DNA of 13,263 bases. Source: Acidobacteriota bacterium. Its GTDB lineage: Bacteria > Acidobacteriota > Terriglobia > UBA7540. Where the stretch lies: assembly GCA_021784615.1 (NCBI GenBank), contig JAJYHU010000356.1, positions 1 through 13,263 on the forward strand. The letters run 5' to 3'. The number at the start of each line of letters is the position of its first letter. The stretch's first letter is position 1. The notes beneath the pieces were generated by a model that saw only the letters and a list, made by a program, of their open reading frames with translations, had not been told where the DNA came from and made no database searches. Positions 1 through 6,115 of this stretch are shown here, piece by piece. Made by a program: the position numbers and the translations under genes.

Positions 1-1
1 G

Positions 2-634
2 CCCGGCTTCCGCATGGCCGTACTGATCGGTGTCGGCGTCGCTGTCTTTTCGCAGATCACCGGAATCAACACCATCATTTACTATTCGCCCATGATCTTC
101 CGCATGGCCGGGTATCCCTCCGACAAGGCGGCCATCCTGGCGGCAGCCATCATTGGCGTGGCCGACATCCTGATCACCATCGTCTCCATCGTGCTTATTG
201 ACCGGCTGGGCCGCCGGAAGCTTCTGCTCATCGGCACGGCCGGCATGGCTCTCTCGCTGCTGCTGGTGGGCAGTTCGTTCTACACGCACTCCACCAGATT
301 CATGCTTTATGAGGTGATCGGTTACACCACCTGCTTTGGCGTCAGCCTGGGCCCCATCAGTTGGGTGCTGCTCTCTGAAATTTATCCCACCAAGATTCGC
401 GGCAAGGCCATGTCGCTCGGCACACTGTCAATCTGGGGAGCCAACTGGTTCGTCGCGGAAACCTTCCTCTCGCTTGTGAATGCCGCAGGCCCTGCGGGAA
501 CCTTCTGGATTTTTGCCGTCGTCTGCGTTGCAGCTTTCATCTTCTGCTATGCGCTCGTCCCCGAAACCAAGGGCAAGAGCCTTGAGGAGATCGAAAGGCA
601 CTGGCGACATCTTGAGGAAAAAGCCGCGCTTTAA
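2..634 (+). CDS. MFS sugar/proton symporter (sugar porter family), C-terminal half, 5' end outside window
   Basis: The reading frame is open from the first base, so the gene begins upstream; about 210 residues of the usual 450-500 are visible. Counting from the Met at base 14, hydrophobic segments at about 1-25, 38-62, 70-90, 98-121, 135-157 and 162-182 match TM7-TM12 of a sugar porter. Family signatures are all present: QITGIN with a following YYSP in TM7, DRLGRR after TM8, GPISW and SEIYPTKIRG around TM10, and PETKGKS just after TM12. Members of this family are inner-membrane transporters that bring in hexoses or pentoses, usually with a proton. The substrate cannot be read from sequence. 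The downstream kinase and isomerase genes point to a hexose such as mannose or glucose. A possible terminator and an AT-rich control region separate it from the next gene, so co-transcription is uncertain. Confidence 0.93.
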   Translation, partial: PGFRMAVLIGVGVAVFSQITGINTIIYYSPMIFRMAGYPSDKAAILAAAIIGVADILITIVSIVLIDRLGRRKLLLIGTAGMALSLLLVGSSFYTHSTRFMLYEVIGYTTCFGVSLGPISWVLLSEIYPTKIRGKAMSLGTLSIWGANWFVAETFLSLVNAAGPAGTFWIFAVVCVAAFIFCYALVPETKGKSLEEIERHWRHLEEKAAL

Positions 635-678
635 CTCGCAGTCTGATTTGCCCTGCAGATCTCTGCCCAATAAGGGTC

Positions 679-718
679 GGCGCTGTTGACGCTAAAGGCG
701 CCTTCCTTTATCCTTTGG
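679..718 (+). terminator. Possible intrinsic terminator after the MFS gene (weak)
   Basis: GGCGC (679-683) can pair with GCGCC (698-702) across a 14-nt loop, followed by a pyrimidine-rich tract, TTCCTTTATCCTTT (703-716). The stem is short and the tract is not a pure T run. The same bases could instead form a promoter (see the overlapping entry), so both readings are tentative. Confidence 0.25.
686..714 (+). promoter_or_regulatory. Candidate sigma70-type promoter upstream of the isomerase/kinase genes
   Basis: TTGACG (686-691, five of six to the -35 consensus) is 17 nt from TATCCT (709-714, four of six to the -10 consensus). Transcription from here would give a leader of about 210 nt before the first cupin gene. 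A second, weaker pair nearer the gene is TTGATA (842-847), 17 nt, TAATTT (865-870), which would leave a leader of about 55 nt. No experimental or comparative support is available. Confidence 0.35.
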
Positions 719-769
719 ATCATTCCAAAGCTTCTTCCCGGCCTTCGCAGCGCAAAGCGATAGACAGCT

Positions 770-930
770 TAAGATTCGCTTGCTTGTACCAATTTGCGCC
801 ATATAAATGATCTATATAGCCATATTCATTCAAAATAGCCGTTGATAGTGCGCGCCTATCGGTGTAATTTGATTGTTTGAGGAAGTGTTCGCCTCTAAAC
901 CACTTCAACTAGCCAACGACGAGAATCAAC
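770..930 (+). promoter_or_regulatory. AT-rich control region with small inverted repeats before the cupin isomerase gene
   Basis: This stretch departs sharply from the surrounding GC-rich sequence: 781-840 has only 20 G/C in 60 bases. It holds a perfect 8-bp palindrome CTATATAG (812-819), a GATAG/CTATC inverted repeat (844-848 and 856-860) and a GAAGTG/CACTTC inverted repeat (882-887 and 901-906). It lies directly before the first gene of the coupled cluster and is the natural place for the operator of the DeoR protein encoded downstream. No consensus operator is recognised. The gap 635-930 contains no convincing gene. Confidence 0.45.
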
Positions 931-1497
931 ATGGATATTTGGACTAAGAACAAGATTACAGTCGACTTAAGTACCGGCGAACTTTTGGGCAGCCCGGTGC
1001 AAAACACGGTCCGCACCTTGCTGGACCTCCAAGGCATCTTCCGGGATGAAACCGCCCGCCTTGCCATGGATCCCGATCAGCCGATCTACAGGGTTCAGGC
1101 CTCCATGCCCATCCCGGAGGGCTGCCAGGGAGGACTGTTCTGGGGTAACACCTTCATCCAACCGGGAACGGTCGGCGACGAGTATTTCATGACCAAAGGG
1201 CATTTCCACGCTGACCGAAGCCGCAGCGAATACTACCTCGGGCTCGCCGGTAAGGGCGCTTTGATCCTGATGGATGAAAACCGCAAGACGCGATTTGAGG
1301 TTCTGGAGCGCGGCAGCCTCCATTACATCCCTCCGCACACTGCGCATCGCGTGGCCAACATCGGCGAAAGCGTGCTGAGCTTCCTGGCCTGCTGGCCGAG
1401 CGACGCCGGGCACGATTATCAGACGATTGCCGCGGAAGGTTTCAGCGCCCGGCTGCGAAACGTCAACGGCATTCCCACCTTGGTCGAGGAAGCATGA
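931..1497 (+). CDS. Cupin-type (archaeal-type) glucose-6-phosphate isomerase
   Basis: A 188-aa protein of the GPI cupin family (PF06560), which interconverts glucose-6-phosphate and fructose-6-phosphate with a bound divalent metal in the cytoplasm and is unrelated to the common Pgi fold. The cupin signature starts TKGHFH, with SEYY and GLAGKG following; a second motif is IPPHTAHR. Likely metal ligands are H91, H93, E100 and H139. Their spacing (2, 7, 39) equals that of the Pyrococcus furiosus enzyme (H88, H90, E97, H136, from memory). Length matches the single-domain family members. The start at 931 is the first ATG before the family-like N-terminus; only a weak purine stretch (GAGAA) precedes it. 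Its TGA overlaps the ATG of the ROK kinase gene by 4 nt, implying translational coupling. Acting on mannose-6-phosphate as well is possible but not shown. Confidence 0.88.
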   Translation: MDIWTKNKITVDLSTGELLGSPVQNTVRTLLDLQGIFRDETARLAMDPDQPIYRVQASMPIPEGCQGGLFWGNTFIQPGTVGDEYFMTKGHFHADRSRSEYYLGLAGKGALILMDENRKTRFEVLERGSLHYIPPHTAHRVANIGESVLSFLACWPSDAGHDYQTIAAEGFSARLRNVNGIPTLVEEA

Positions 1498-2435
1498 AAG
1501 CCCTGGCCATTGATCTTGGCGGAACTCACGCGACCTGCGCCCTGGTTGATGGCCGCGCAATTGTCGCTCGTGAATCCTTGGCTACGGACCGAAGCGCCGG
1601 ACTCAGGCCGCTGCTTCCCCAGCTCGCGACCGTTTGCCAGCGCGTGCTCAATCAGGCCGACGTGCCTGCCGGCGAATGCTCGGGTCTCGCCTTAAGCTTT
1701 TGCGGCATTGTCGATCACTCGAAGTGCAAGATCCTCTCGACCAACAGCAAATACGATGACGGGCCAGCTCTGGACTTGGAAGCGTGGGCGCGCGCGTCAT
1801 TCGGCATTCCCATACAAGTTGAAAATGATGCACGCATGGCGCTGCTGGGAGAGCGCTATTGCGGGGCGGCGCAAGGATTCGACGACGTCGTCATGGTGAC
1901 CTTGGGCACGGGCATCGGGGCCGCGGCGATGCTTGAAGGCCAACTGCTGCGAGGCAAGCATGCGCAAGCGGGATGTCTTGGCGGCCACCTGCCTGTGCTC
2001 TTCAACGGGCGCACATGCACCTGCGGAGCCGTGGGCTGCGCGGAAGCTGAAGCCTCCACTTGGCCGCTCGAAGAGATCTGCCGCTCGACGCCAAGCTTTT
2101 CCACCAGCAGCCTGAGCCGGGAAAAATCGATCTCGTTTGAAGAACTTTTCTCTCACGCCGAAGCCGGAGACGGGGTTGCCATCACGGTTCGTGACCGCTG
2201 CGTGGCTGTGTGGAGCACGCTGGCGGTGGGCCTAATCCACGCCTACGATCCCGAGGTGATCGTGATCGGCGGCGGAGTGATGCGGCGTGCCGCCGAGGTC
2301 GTGCCGCCCATTGAGGAATACGTTCACCGCCATGCGTGGACGCCCTGGGGCAAAGTTGAAGTTCACGCCGCGCAACTTGGAAACGAAGCGGCGCTGCTCG
2401 GCTCCGTGCCGCTGCTGGAGGGCTTTACCGGCTGA
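1494..2435 (+). CDS. ROK-family sugar kinase
   Basis: A 313-aa ATP-dependent hexose kinase of the ROK family, cytoplasmic, expected to feed sugar-6-phosphates to the adjacent isomerases. Visible motifs: phosphate-binding DLGGTH (7-12), IQVENDARMA with the catalytic base D112, TLGTGIGAA (136-144), the zinc site H165 plus CTCGAVGC (C175, C177, C182), E184 in the following AEAEAS, and IVIGGGV near 256-262. The canonical sugar-contacting Glu of glucokinases (the E in GExGH before the zinc His) is replaced: here the segment is AGCLGGH with an extra Gly. This argues against simple assignment as a glucokinase; mannose, fructose or another hexose is possible. GAGGA (1486-1490) serves as the ribosome-binding site inside the upstream gene, and the stop TGA overlaps the next ATG by one base. 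Family is sure, substrate is not. Confidence 0.93.
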   Translation: MKALAIDLGGTHATCALVDGRAIVARESLATDRSAGLRPLLPQLATVCQRVLNQADVPAGECSGLALSFCGIVDHSKCKILSTNSKYDDGPALDLEAWARASFGIPIQVENDARMALLGERYCGAAQGFDDVVMVTLGTGIGAAAMLEGQLLRGKHAQAGCLGGHLPVLFNGRTCTCGAVGCAEAEASTWPLEEICRSTPSFSTSSLSREKSISFEELFSHAEAGDGVAITVRDRCVAVWSTLAVGLIHAYDPEVIVIGGGVMRRAAEVVPPIEEYVHRHAWTPWGKVEVHAAQLGNEAALLGSVPLLEGFTG

Positions 2436-4165
2436 TGCAATCCAATTACGACAAATACCCTGTTGTTCCGATCAGTTCCTCTCAAGCTGGCTGCGCCGTA
2501 GGCTGGCCGCACATTCTTGACCGCATCGAAAGCCTGAAGCCTCGGGTCCTGTGCGTTGAGTGTTATCCCGGCGCGTTTGAGGAACAGATTGAACGCGAGA
2601 TCGCGAGCGCGCTCAAGCCCTCGCGGATTTTTCGAGCAAGCGACTGCCTGAAGCCCGCTCAGGAAATCGAGGCGTTGCTCGCGCCTTACCTTACCGATGA
2701 CCCGGTTTTTGGTCGGATGAACGGCATTGAAATCGCCGGCTTCCTTGACGCAGACAAGCTCGCCTGCGCGCGGCGCGACATCGAAAATCACGAAGGCGCG
2801 GCGCTCGTGATCGGAACCGGCGCGGCGCTCCTGGCGCCCGCCGCCGACCTGCTGATCTACGCGGACATGGCGCGATGGGAAATCCAAGCGCGCCAGCGCC
2901 GCAACGAGATCGCGAACCTCGGCGCGGACAACTCACAGGAAAAGCCCAGCCTCAAGTACAAGCGCGCGTACTTTGTGGACTGGCGCGCGGCGGACCGGCT
3001 GAAGAAGCTGCTTTTCCCGCGCATCGACTTCCTGCTCGACACAAACGACCGCGACTGCCCCAAGTTGATTCCCGGCGAGACCTTCCGGCGCGCGCTCAAG
3101 ACAGTTGTCGAGCGTCCGTTCCGCGTGGTTCCCTTCTTCGATCCCGGCCCCTGGGGCGGCGAGTGGATGCGCGAAACTTGCGACCTTCCCCGTGATGCTC
3201 CGAACTTTGCCTGGTGCTTCGACTGTGTGCCGGAAGAGAACAGCCTGCTGCTGGGTTTTGGAAGCGCGCGCGTGGAGGTTCCCTCGATCAACGTGGTGTT
3301 CGCTCATCCGCGCGAATTGTTGGGCGACGCGGTCCACGGCCGCTTCGGGACGGAATTCCCCATTCGCTTCGACATGCTGGATACGATGGGAGGCGGCAAC
3401 CTCTCGCTGCAAGTGCATCCCCTGACCGAATACATCCAGGACAAATTTGGCATGCACTACACGCAGGACGAAAGCTATTACCTGCTCGACGCGGGCGAAG
3501 GAGCGGTGGTTTACCTGGGCCTGAAGGAAGGGATCGATCCCCACGTGATGCTGGGCGATCTTGAGCGCGCTCAGCAGGCGGACAACAGCTTTCCTGACAC
3601 GCGGTACGTGAACCAGTGGCCCGCAAAAAAACACGACCACTTCCTGATTCCTGCGGGCACCGTGCACTGCTCGGGCAAAGAGAGCATGGTGCTTGAGATC
3701 AGCGCCACGCCGTACATCTTCACGTTCAAGCTGTGGGATTGGAACCGCCTGGGGCTCGATGGCAATCCGCGGCCCATTCACCTGGAACACGGCAAAGCGA
3801 ACATCCAGTGGGCAAGGACCACGGAATGGGTGGGCGCGAATCTTGTGAACCGCGTGGAGCCCGTTGCCACAGGCGACGGCTGGCGCGAAGAGCGCACGGG
3901 CCTCCACGAGCGCGAGTTCATTGAAACGCGCCGCCATTGGTTTGAAGGAAAGGTTGAACACGATTCCTTGGGCGGAGTGAACGTCCTGAATCTGGTGGAA
4001 GGCCGCGAAGCCGTCGTTGAGAGTCCCACGCGAGCCTTTGAGCCTTTCGTCGCCCACTACGCGGAGACCTTTATTGTTCCGGCCGCCGTCGGCCGCTACA
4101 CCATTCGCCCGGCCGCGCCGGGCCGCTGCGCCACACTCAAAGCCTTTGTAAGGACACGGCCATGA
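2435..4165 (+). CDS. Class I mannose-6-phosphate isomerase-like protein with N-terminal kinase-like domain
   Basis: A 576-aa protein, much longer than ordinary class I PMI (roughly 300-450 aa). Residues from about 215 to the end form the zinc PMI cupin: PWGGEW (239-244), LSLQVHP (323-329), ESYYLLDAGEGA (346-357), IPAGTVH (405-411) and WDWNR (434-438). Expected zinc ligands Q326, H328, E346 and H411 are all present, so mannose-6-P/fructose-6-P isomerisation is plausible. Residues 1-205 resemble the uridine kinase/phosphoribulokinase fold: VLCVECYPGAF (38-48) sits where a P-loop would be but lacks GKS/GKT, and DLLIYADM and YKRAYFVDWRAADR resemble the later part of such kinases. This domain is probably a non-catalytic, perhaps sensing or structural unit. 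GGAGGG (2417-2422) is a good ribosome-binding site 12 nt upstream. It overlaps both neighbours and belongs to the coupled cluster. The fold of the N-terminal domain is my inference. Confidence 0.85.
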   Translation: MQSNYDKYPVVPISSSQAGCAVGWPHILDRIESLKPRVLCVECYPGAFEEQIEREIASALKPSRIFRASDCLKPAQEIEALLAPYLTDDPVFGRMNGIEIAGFLDADKLACARRDIENHEGAALVIGTGAALLAPAADLLIYADMARWEIQARQRRNEIANLGADNSQEKPSLKYKRAYFVDWRAADRLKKLLFPRIDFLLDTNDRDCPKLIPGETFRRALKTVVERPFRVVPFFDPGPWGGEWMRETCDLPRDAPNFAWCFDCVPEENSLLLGFGSARVEVPSINVVFAHPRELLGDAVHGRFGTEFPIRFDMLDTMGGGNLSLQVHPLTEYIQDKFGMHYTQDESYYLLDAGEGAVVYLGLKEGIDPHVMLGDLERAQQADNSFPDTRYVNQWPAKKHDHFLIPAGTVHCSGKESMVLEISATPYIFTFKLWDWNRLGLDGNPRPIHLEHGKANIQWARTTEWVGANLVNRVEPVATGDGWREERTGLHEREFIETRRHWFEGKVEHDSLGGVNVLNLVEGREAVVESPTRAFEPFVAHYAETFIVPAAVGRYTIRPAAPGRCATLKAFVRTRP

Positions 4166-4962
4166 CTTTTGATCCGGGCCTTGACGTCAAGGCCACGCAC
4201 GATCCTCTGGGATTCCGGTACGGGCCGGGAGTCGAGGGACCCGCGCCCGAGCTGCGCAGCCTCGATTCCATCCGGCCAAGCTTGCGCGATCCCGCTTGCG
4301 CAGGGCCGGACCCCGTCTATGCCATCGCCATGGACGTGGCAAAACAAGAGCACAAGAGCGATCTTGAAAAACGAATGCTTCTCTACGGCGTGGTCACCTA
4401 CGCCAAGGGGCGCCTCGGCGATGAGCCGGTGCGCAGCCAGGGACACGTCCACCGCGTGGCCGCGCACAGCGGGTGGTCGCCTCCCGAGCTTTATGAAATC
4501 TGGTCGGGCAGGGCCGTCATCTCCATGCAGGAATTTGTGCAGGATGATCCCGGGCGATGCTTCGCGGTCGTCGCCCGGCCCGGAGACAAAGTGGTGGTCC
4601 CGCCCGGCTGGGCGCACGCCACAATCAATGCCGATCCGGAATCCGCGATGACTTTCGGCGCCTGGTGCGAGCGCGACTACGGATTTGTTTACGACGCTGT
4701 CCGCGCGCGCCAGGGTTTAGCATGGTATGCCCTGCTCGATTCCGCGGGCCAACTTGTCTGGCAGCCGAATCCTCACTACAAAAAAAGCGAACTCATCATC
4801 GGCCCGCCGCGCGACTATTCCGACTTGGGCTTAACGCGCGATGCTCCCATTTATGGACAGTTTGAAAACGATCCGGCAAGCGTCCAATGGGTTTCAGAAC
4901 CGGCGAGGGTTGAAAGCGCCTGGAGAGGCTTCACGCCTTGCCATGCGGAACGCAGGGTGTAG
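4162..4962 (+). CDS. Second cupin GPI-family protein (glucose-6-phosphate isomerase-like)
   Basis: A 266-aa relative of the first cupin gene, in the same GPI family but longer at both ends. Motifs: MLLYGVVTYAKG (72-83), RSQGHVH (91-97), PELYEIWSG (108-116), VVVPPGWAHATIN (144-156). Likely metal ligands are H95, H97, E109 and H152. Compared with the first protein, the loop between HxH and Glu is five residues longer and the distance to the last His is 43 rather than 39. All four ligands remain, so it is probably active, but its substrate could differ (another sugar phosphate, or the opposite anomer). AAGGA (4150-4154) lies 7 nt before the start, and the ATG overlaps the stop of the PMI gene (ATGA). 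The last part (about 200-266) is less conserved and its role is unclear. Confidence 0.84.
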   Translation: MTFDPGLDVKATHDPLGFRYGPGVEGPAPELRSLDSIRPSLRDPACAGPDPVYAIAMDVAKQEHKSDLEKRMLLYGVVTYAKGRLGDEPVRSQGHVHRVAAHSGWSPPELYEIWSGRAVISMQEFVQDDPGRCFAVVARPGDKVVVPPGWAHATINADPESAMTFGAWCERDYGFVYDAVRARQGLAWYALLDSAGQLVWQPNPHYKKSELIIGPPRDYSDLGLTRDAPIYGQFENDPASVQWVSEPARVESAWRGFTPCHAERRV

Positions 4963-5062
4963 GCTGGAACCGCGGCACGCGCCTCCGGGCGTCCGGCGAC
5001 CTGAAAAGCTTCAACCCAGTGTTCCGCTCCACACGTCGGCAGATTTTTGCGAGAAACTCCGA

Positions 5063-5069
5063 AAGGAGG
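5063..5069 (+). promoter_or_regulatory. Ribosome-binding site that sets the DeoR start
   Basis: AAGGAGG lies 13 nt before ATG 5083. An upstream in-frame ATG at 5047 would put this sequence inside the coding region and add an N-terminal tail of low-complexity residues before the family-like start, so 5083 is preferred. The 120-nt gap 4963-5082 otherwise shows only GC-rich inverted segments and no clear promoter. Confidence 0.7.
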
Positions 5070-5082
5070 CGGGCGAACGCTT

Positions 5083-5871
5083 ATGGCATCCAAGACTGAA
5101 ATCGACCAGCGAGGACAGAAGATTCTGGAGGAGCTGCTCAAGACGGGCGACATCACCGTGGAGCAGATTTGCAAAGACTTTGACGTTTCCGTGGCCACGG
5201 CGCGACGCGACCTGGAGAATCTCGAGCAGTTGGGCCGCCTGCGCAGGACGCACGGCGGAGCGATTTCCCTTGAGCCGCTGCTCTATGAGCCGTTTCGCCA
5301 CGTTTCAAGCTACAGCGACCAGGTGCAATATTGCGCCGAAGAGAAGCGCCGCATTGCTCTCGCCGCCGGCGACATGCTGAACGACGGCGACATCATCGCC
5401 ATCACTCCCGGCACAACCACCAATCAAATCACCCGCGGCATCGCTCCCGGCAAGAACATCACGGTGGTCACCAACACCGTGAACGTGGCCATGGAGTTGG
5501 CCAACCGGCCCGACATCAGCGTGTTTGTTACCGGAGGCTTTTTGCACGGCGGATGGTTTTCGCTGGTAGGCAGCAGGGCCATCGAGGCCCTGCGCTTCAT
5601 CTTTGTGGACAAGGTTTTTATCGGCGCGAACGGCCTGGACGCCGAGCACGGCGCATTCGCCTACCATCCGCATGAGGCCGATCTCAACCGGGTCATGGTT
5701 CAGCAAGCCAAGGAACGCATCGCGGTGGTCGATCACACCAAACTCGGCGTTATCGCCACGCACCTCTTCTGCCCCATTGAAACCATCAATCTGATCATCA
5801 CCGACACCGGAGCCACCGACGAGGCCATCCAGGGCTTTCTCGATCGGGACATCAAAGTACTGCGGGTGTAG
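5083..5871 (+). CDS. DeoR/GlpR-family transcriptional repressor of sugar metabolism
   Basis: A 262-aa protein of normal length for the family. An N-terminal winged helix-turn-helix at about 5-60 (ITVEQICKDFDVS, then TARRDLENLEQLGRLRRTHGGA) is followed by the DeoR C-terminal sensor domain: TPGTTTNQ (108-115), VVTNTVNVAMELA (128-140), TGGFL (150-154), VDKVFIGANGLD (175-186) and a VVDHTKLG stretch near 215-222. Such proteins bind sugar phosphates and release operator DNA. In the usual D-x-GTT effector motif the Asp is replaced by T108. Being last in the gene row, it most likely controls the upstream isomerase/kinase cluster and perhaps the symporter, sensing a hexose phosphate made or used there. 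That is inference; no operator is identified. A short hairpin follows the stop codon. Confidence 0.93.
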   Translation: MASKTEIDQRGQKILEELLKTGDITVEQICKDFDVSVATARRDLENLEQLGRLRRTHGGAISLEPLLYEPFRHVSSYSDQVQYCAEEKRRIALAAGDMLNDGDIIAITPGTTTNQITRGIAPGKNITVVTNTVNVAMELANRPDISVFVTGGFLHGGWFSLVGSRAIEALRFIFVDKVFIGANGLDAEHGAFAYHPHEADLNRVMVQQAKERIAVVDHTKLGVIATHLFCPIETINLIITDTGATDEAIQGFLDRDIKVLRV

Positions 5872-5890
5872 CCGCTAGCACGGCTCTTTA
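5870..5890 (+). terminator. Weak hairpin terminator candidate overlapping the DeoR stop codon
   Basis: AGCCG (5870-5874) can pair with CGGCT (5881-5885) over a 6-nt loop, followed by CTTTA. The stem is only 5 bp and the T run is short, so termination may instead rely on Rho or on the nearby repeat hairpins. Confidence 0.3.
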
Positions 5891-5931
5891 GATCCGCGGC
5901 CTTTGGCCTTGTCTTTGTGACGCCTGAGATT

Positions 5932-6002
5932 GGAGCGGCGGCCTGCGGCCGCCGGATTTTCACAGCAACAACCGGCGATCATAAATGGCCGCGACAGCAT
6001 CG
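5932..6002. repeat. 71-bp dispersed hairpin repeat, copy 1
   Basis: This matches 7131-7201 without gaps at 61 of 71 positions. It has two hairpin halves joined by a conserved GGATTTTC-x-CAGCAACA linker. The first hairpin here is a perfect 7-bp stem, GGCGGCC-TGC-GGCCGCC. The second hairpin (around CGGCGATC) is imperfect in this copy. The size and structure fit a REP/MITE-like non-coding repeat with no coding capacity of its own. Confidence 0.82.
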
Positions 6003-6004
6003 AC

Positions 6005-6039
6005 CGCGCCGTTTGCGACGTATGCAAACGCGGGGCGCG
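6005..6039. promoter_or_regulatory. Strong inverted repeat between repeat copy 1 and the membrane-protein promoter
   Basis: CGTTTGC (6010-6016) and GCAAACG (6024-6030) are perfect 7-bp arms around GACGTAT. Outer bases CGCGCC (6005-6010) and GGCGCG (6034-6039) can extend pairing if a short bulge is allowed. It lies about 45 nt upstream of the candidate -10 box. It could be an operator for a dimeric regulator or an RNA hairpin ending read-through from the DeoR gene; there is no T run, so the operator reading is slightly preferred. Confidence 0.45.
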
Positions 6040-6054
6040 AGCCTGGGCCGCGTG

Positions 6055-6082
6055 TTTCATCTTGCGCGAACTGTGATATAGT
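6055..6082 (+). promoter_or_regulatory. Extended -10 promoter for the membrane-protein gene
   Basis: TGATATAGT (6074-6082) is an extended -10 element: TGn followed by TATAGT, five of six to consensus. The -35 is poor (TTTCAT at 6055-6060, 16-nt spacer), as expected for extended -10 promoters. The predicted start of transcription, near 6089, leaves a leader of about 27 nt that contains the AAAGGAG ribosome-binding site (6101-6107). Confidence 0.55.
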
Positions 6083-6115
6083 CGGGTCAAAATTCTGCCT
6101 AAAGGAGACAATTCC

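Noticed and set aside
720..908. 62-codon minus-strand frame in the AT-rich gap before the cupin gene
   Set aside because: No ribosome-binding site or recognisable protein; the stretch looks regulatory.
2933..4057. Minus-strand open frame of 374 codons opposite the PMI gene
   Set aside because: A mirror frame caused by the GC-rich third codon positions of the PMI gene; no domain or start signal.
5047..5082. Upstream ATG extending the DeoR gene by 12 residues
   Set aside because: It would translate through the AAGGAGG site, and family members begin near the later Met.
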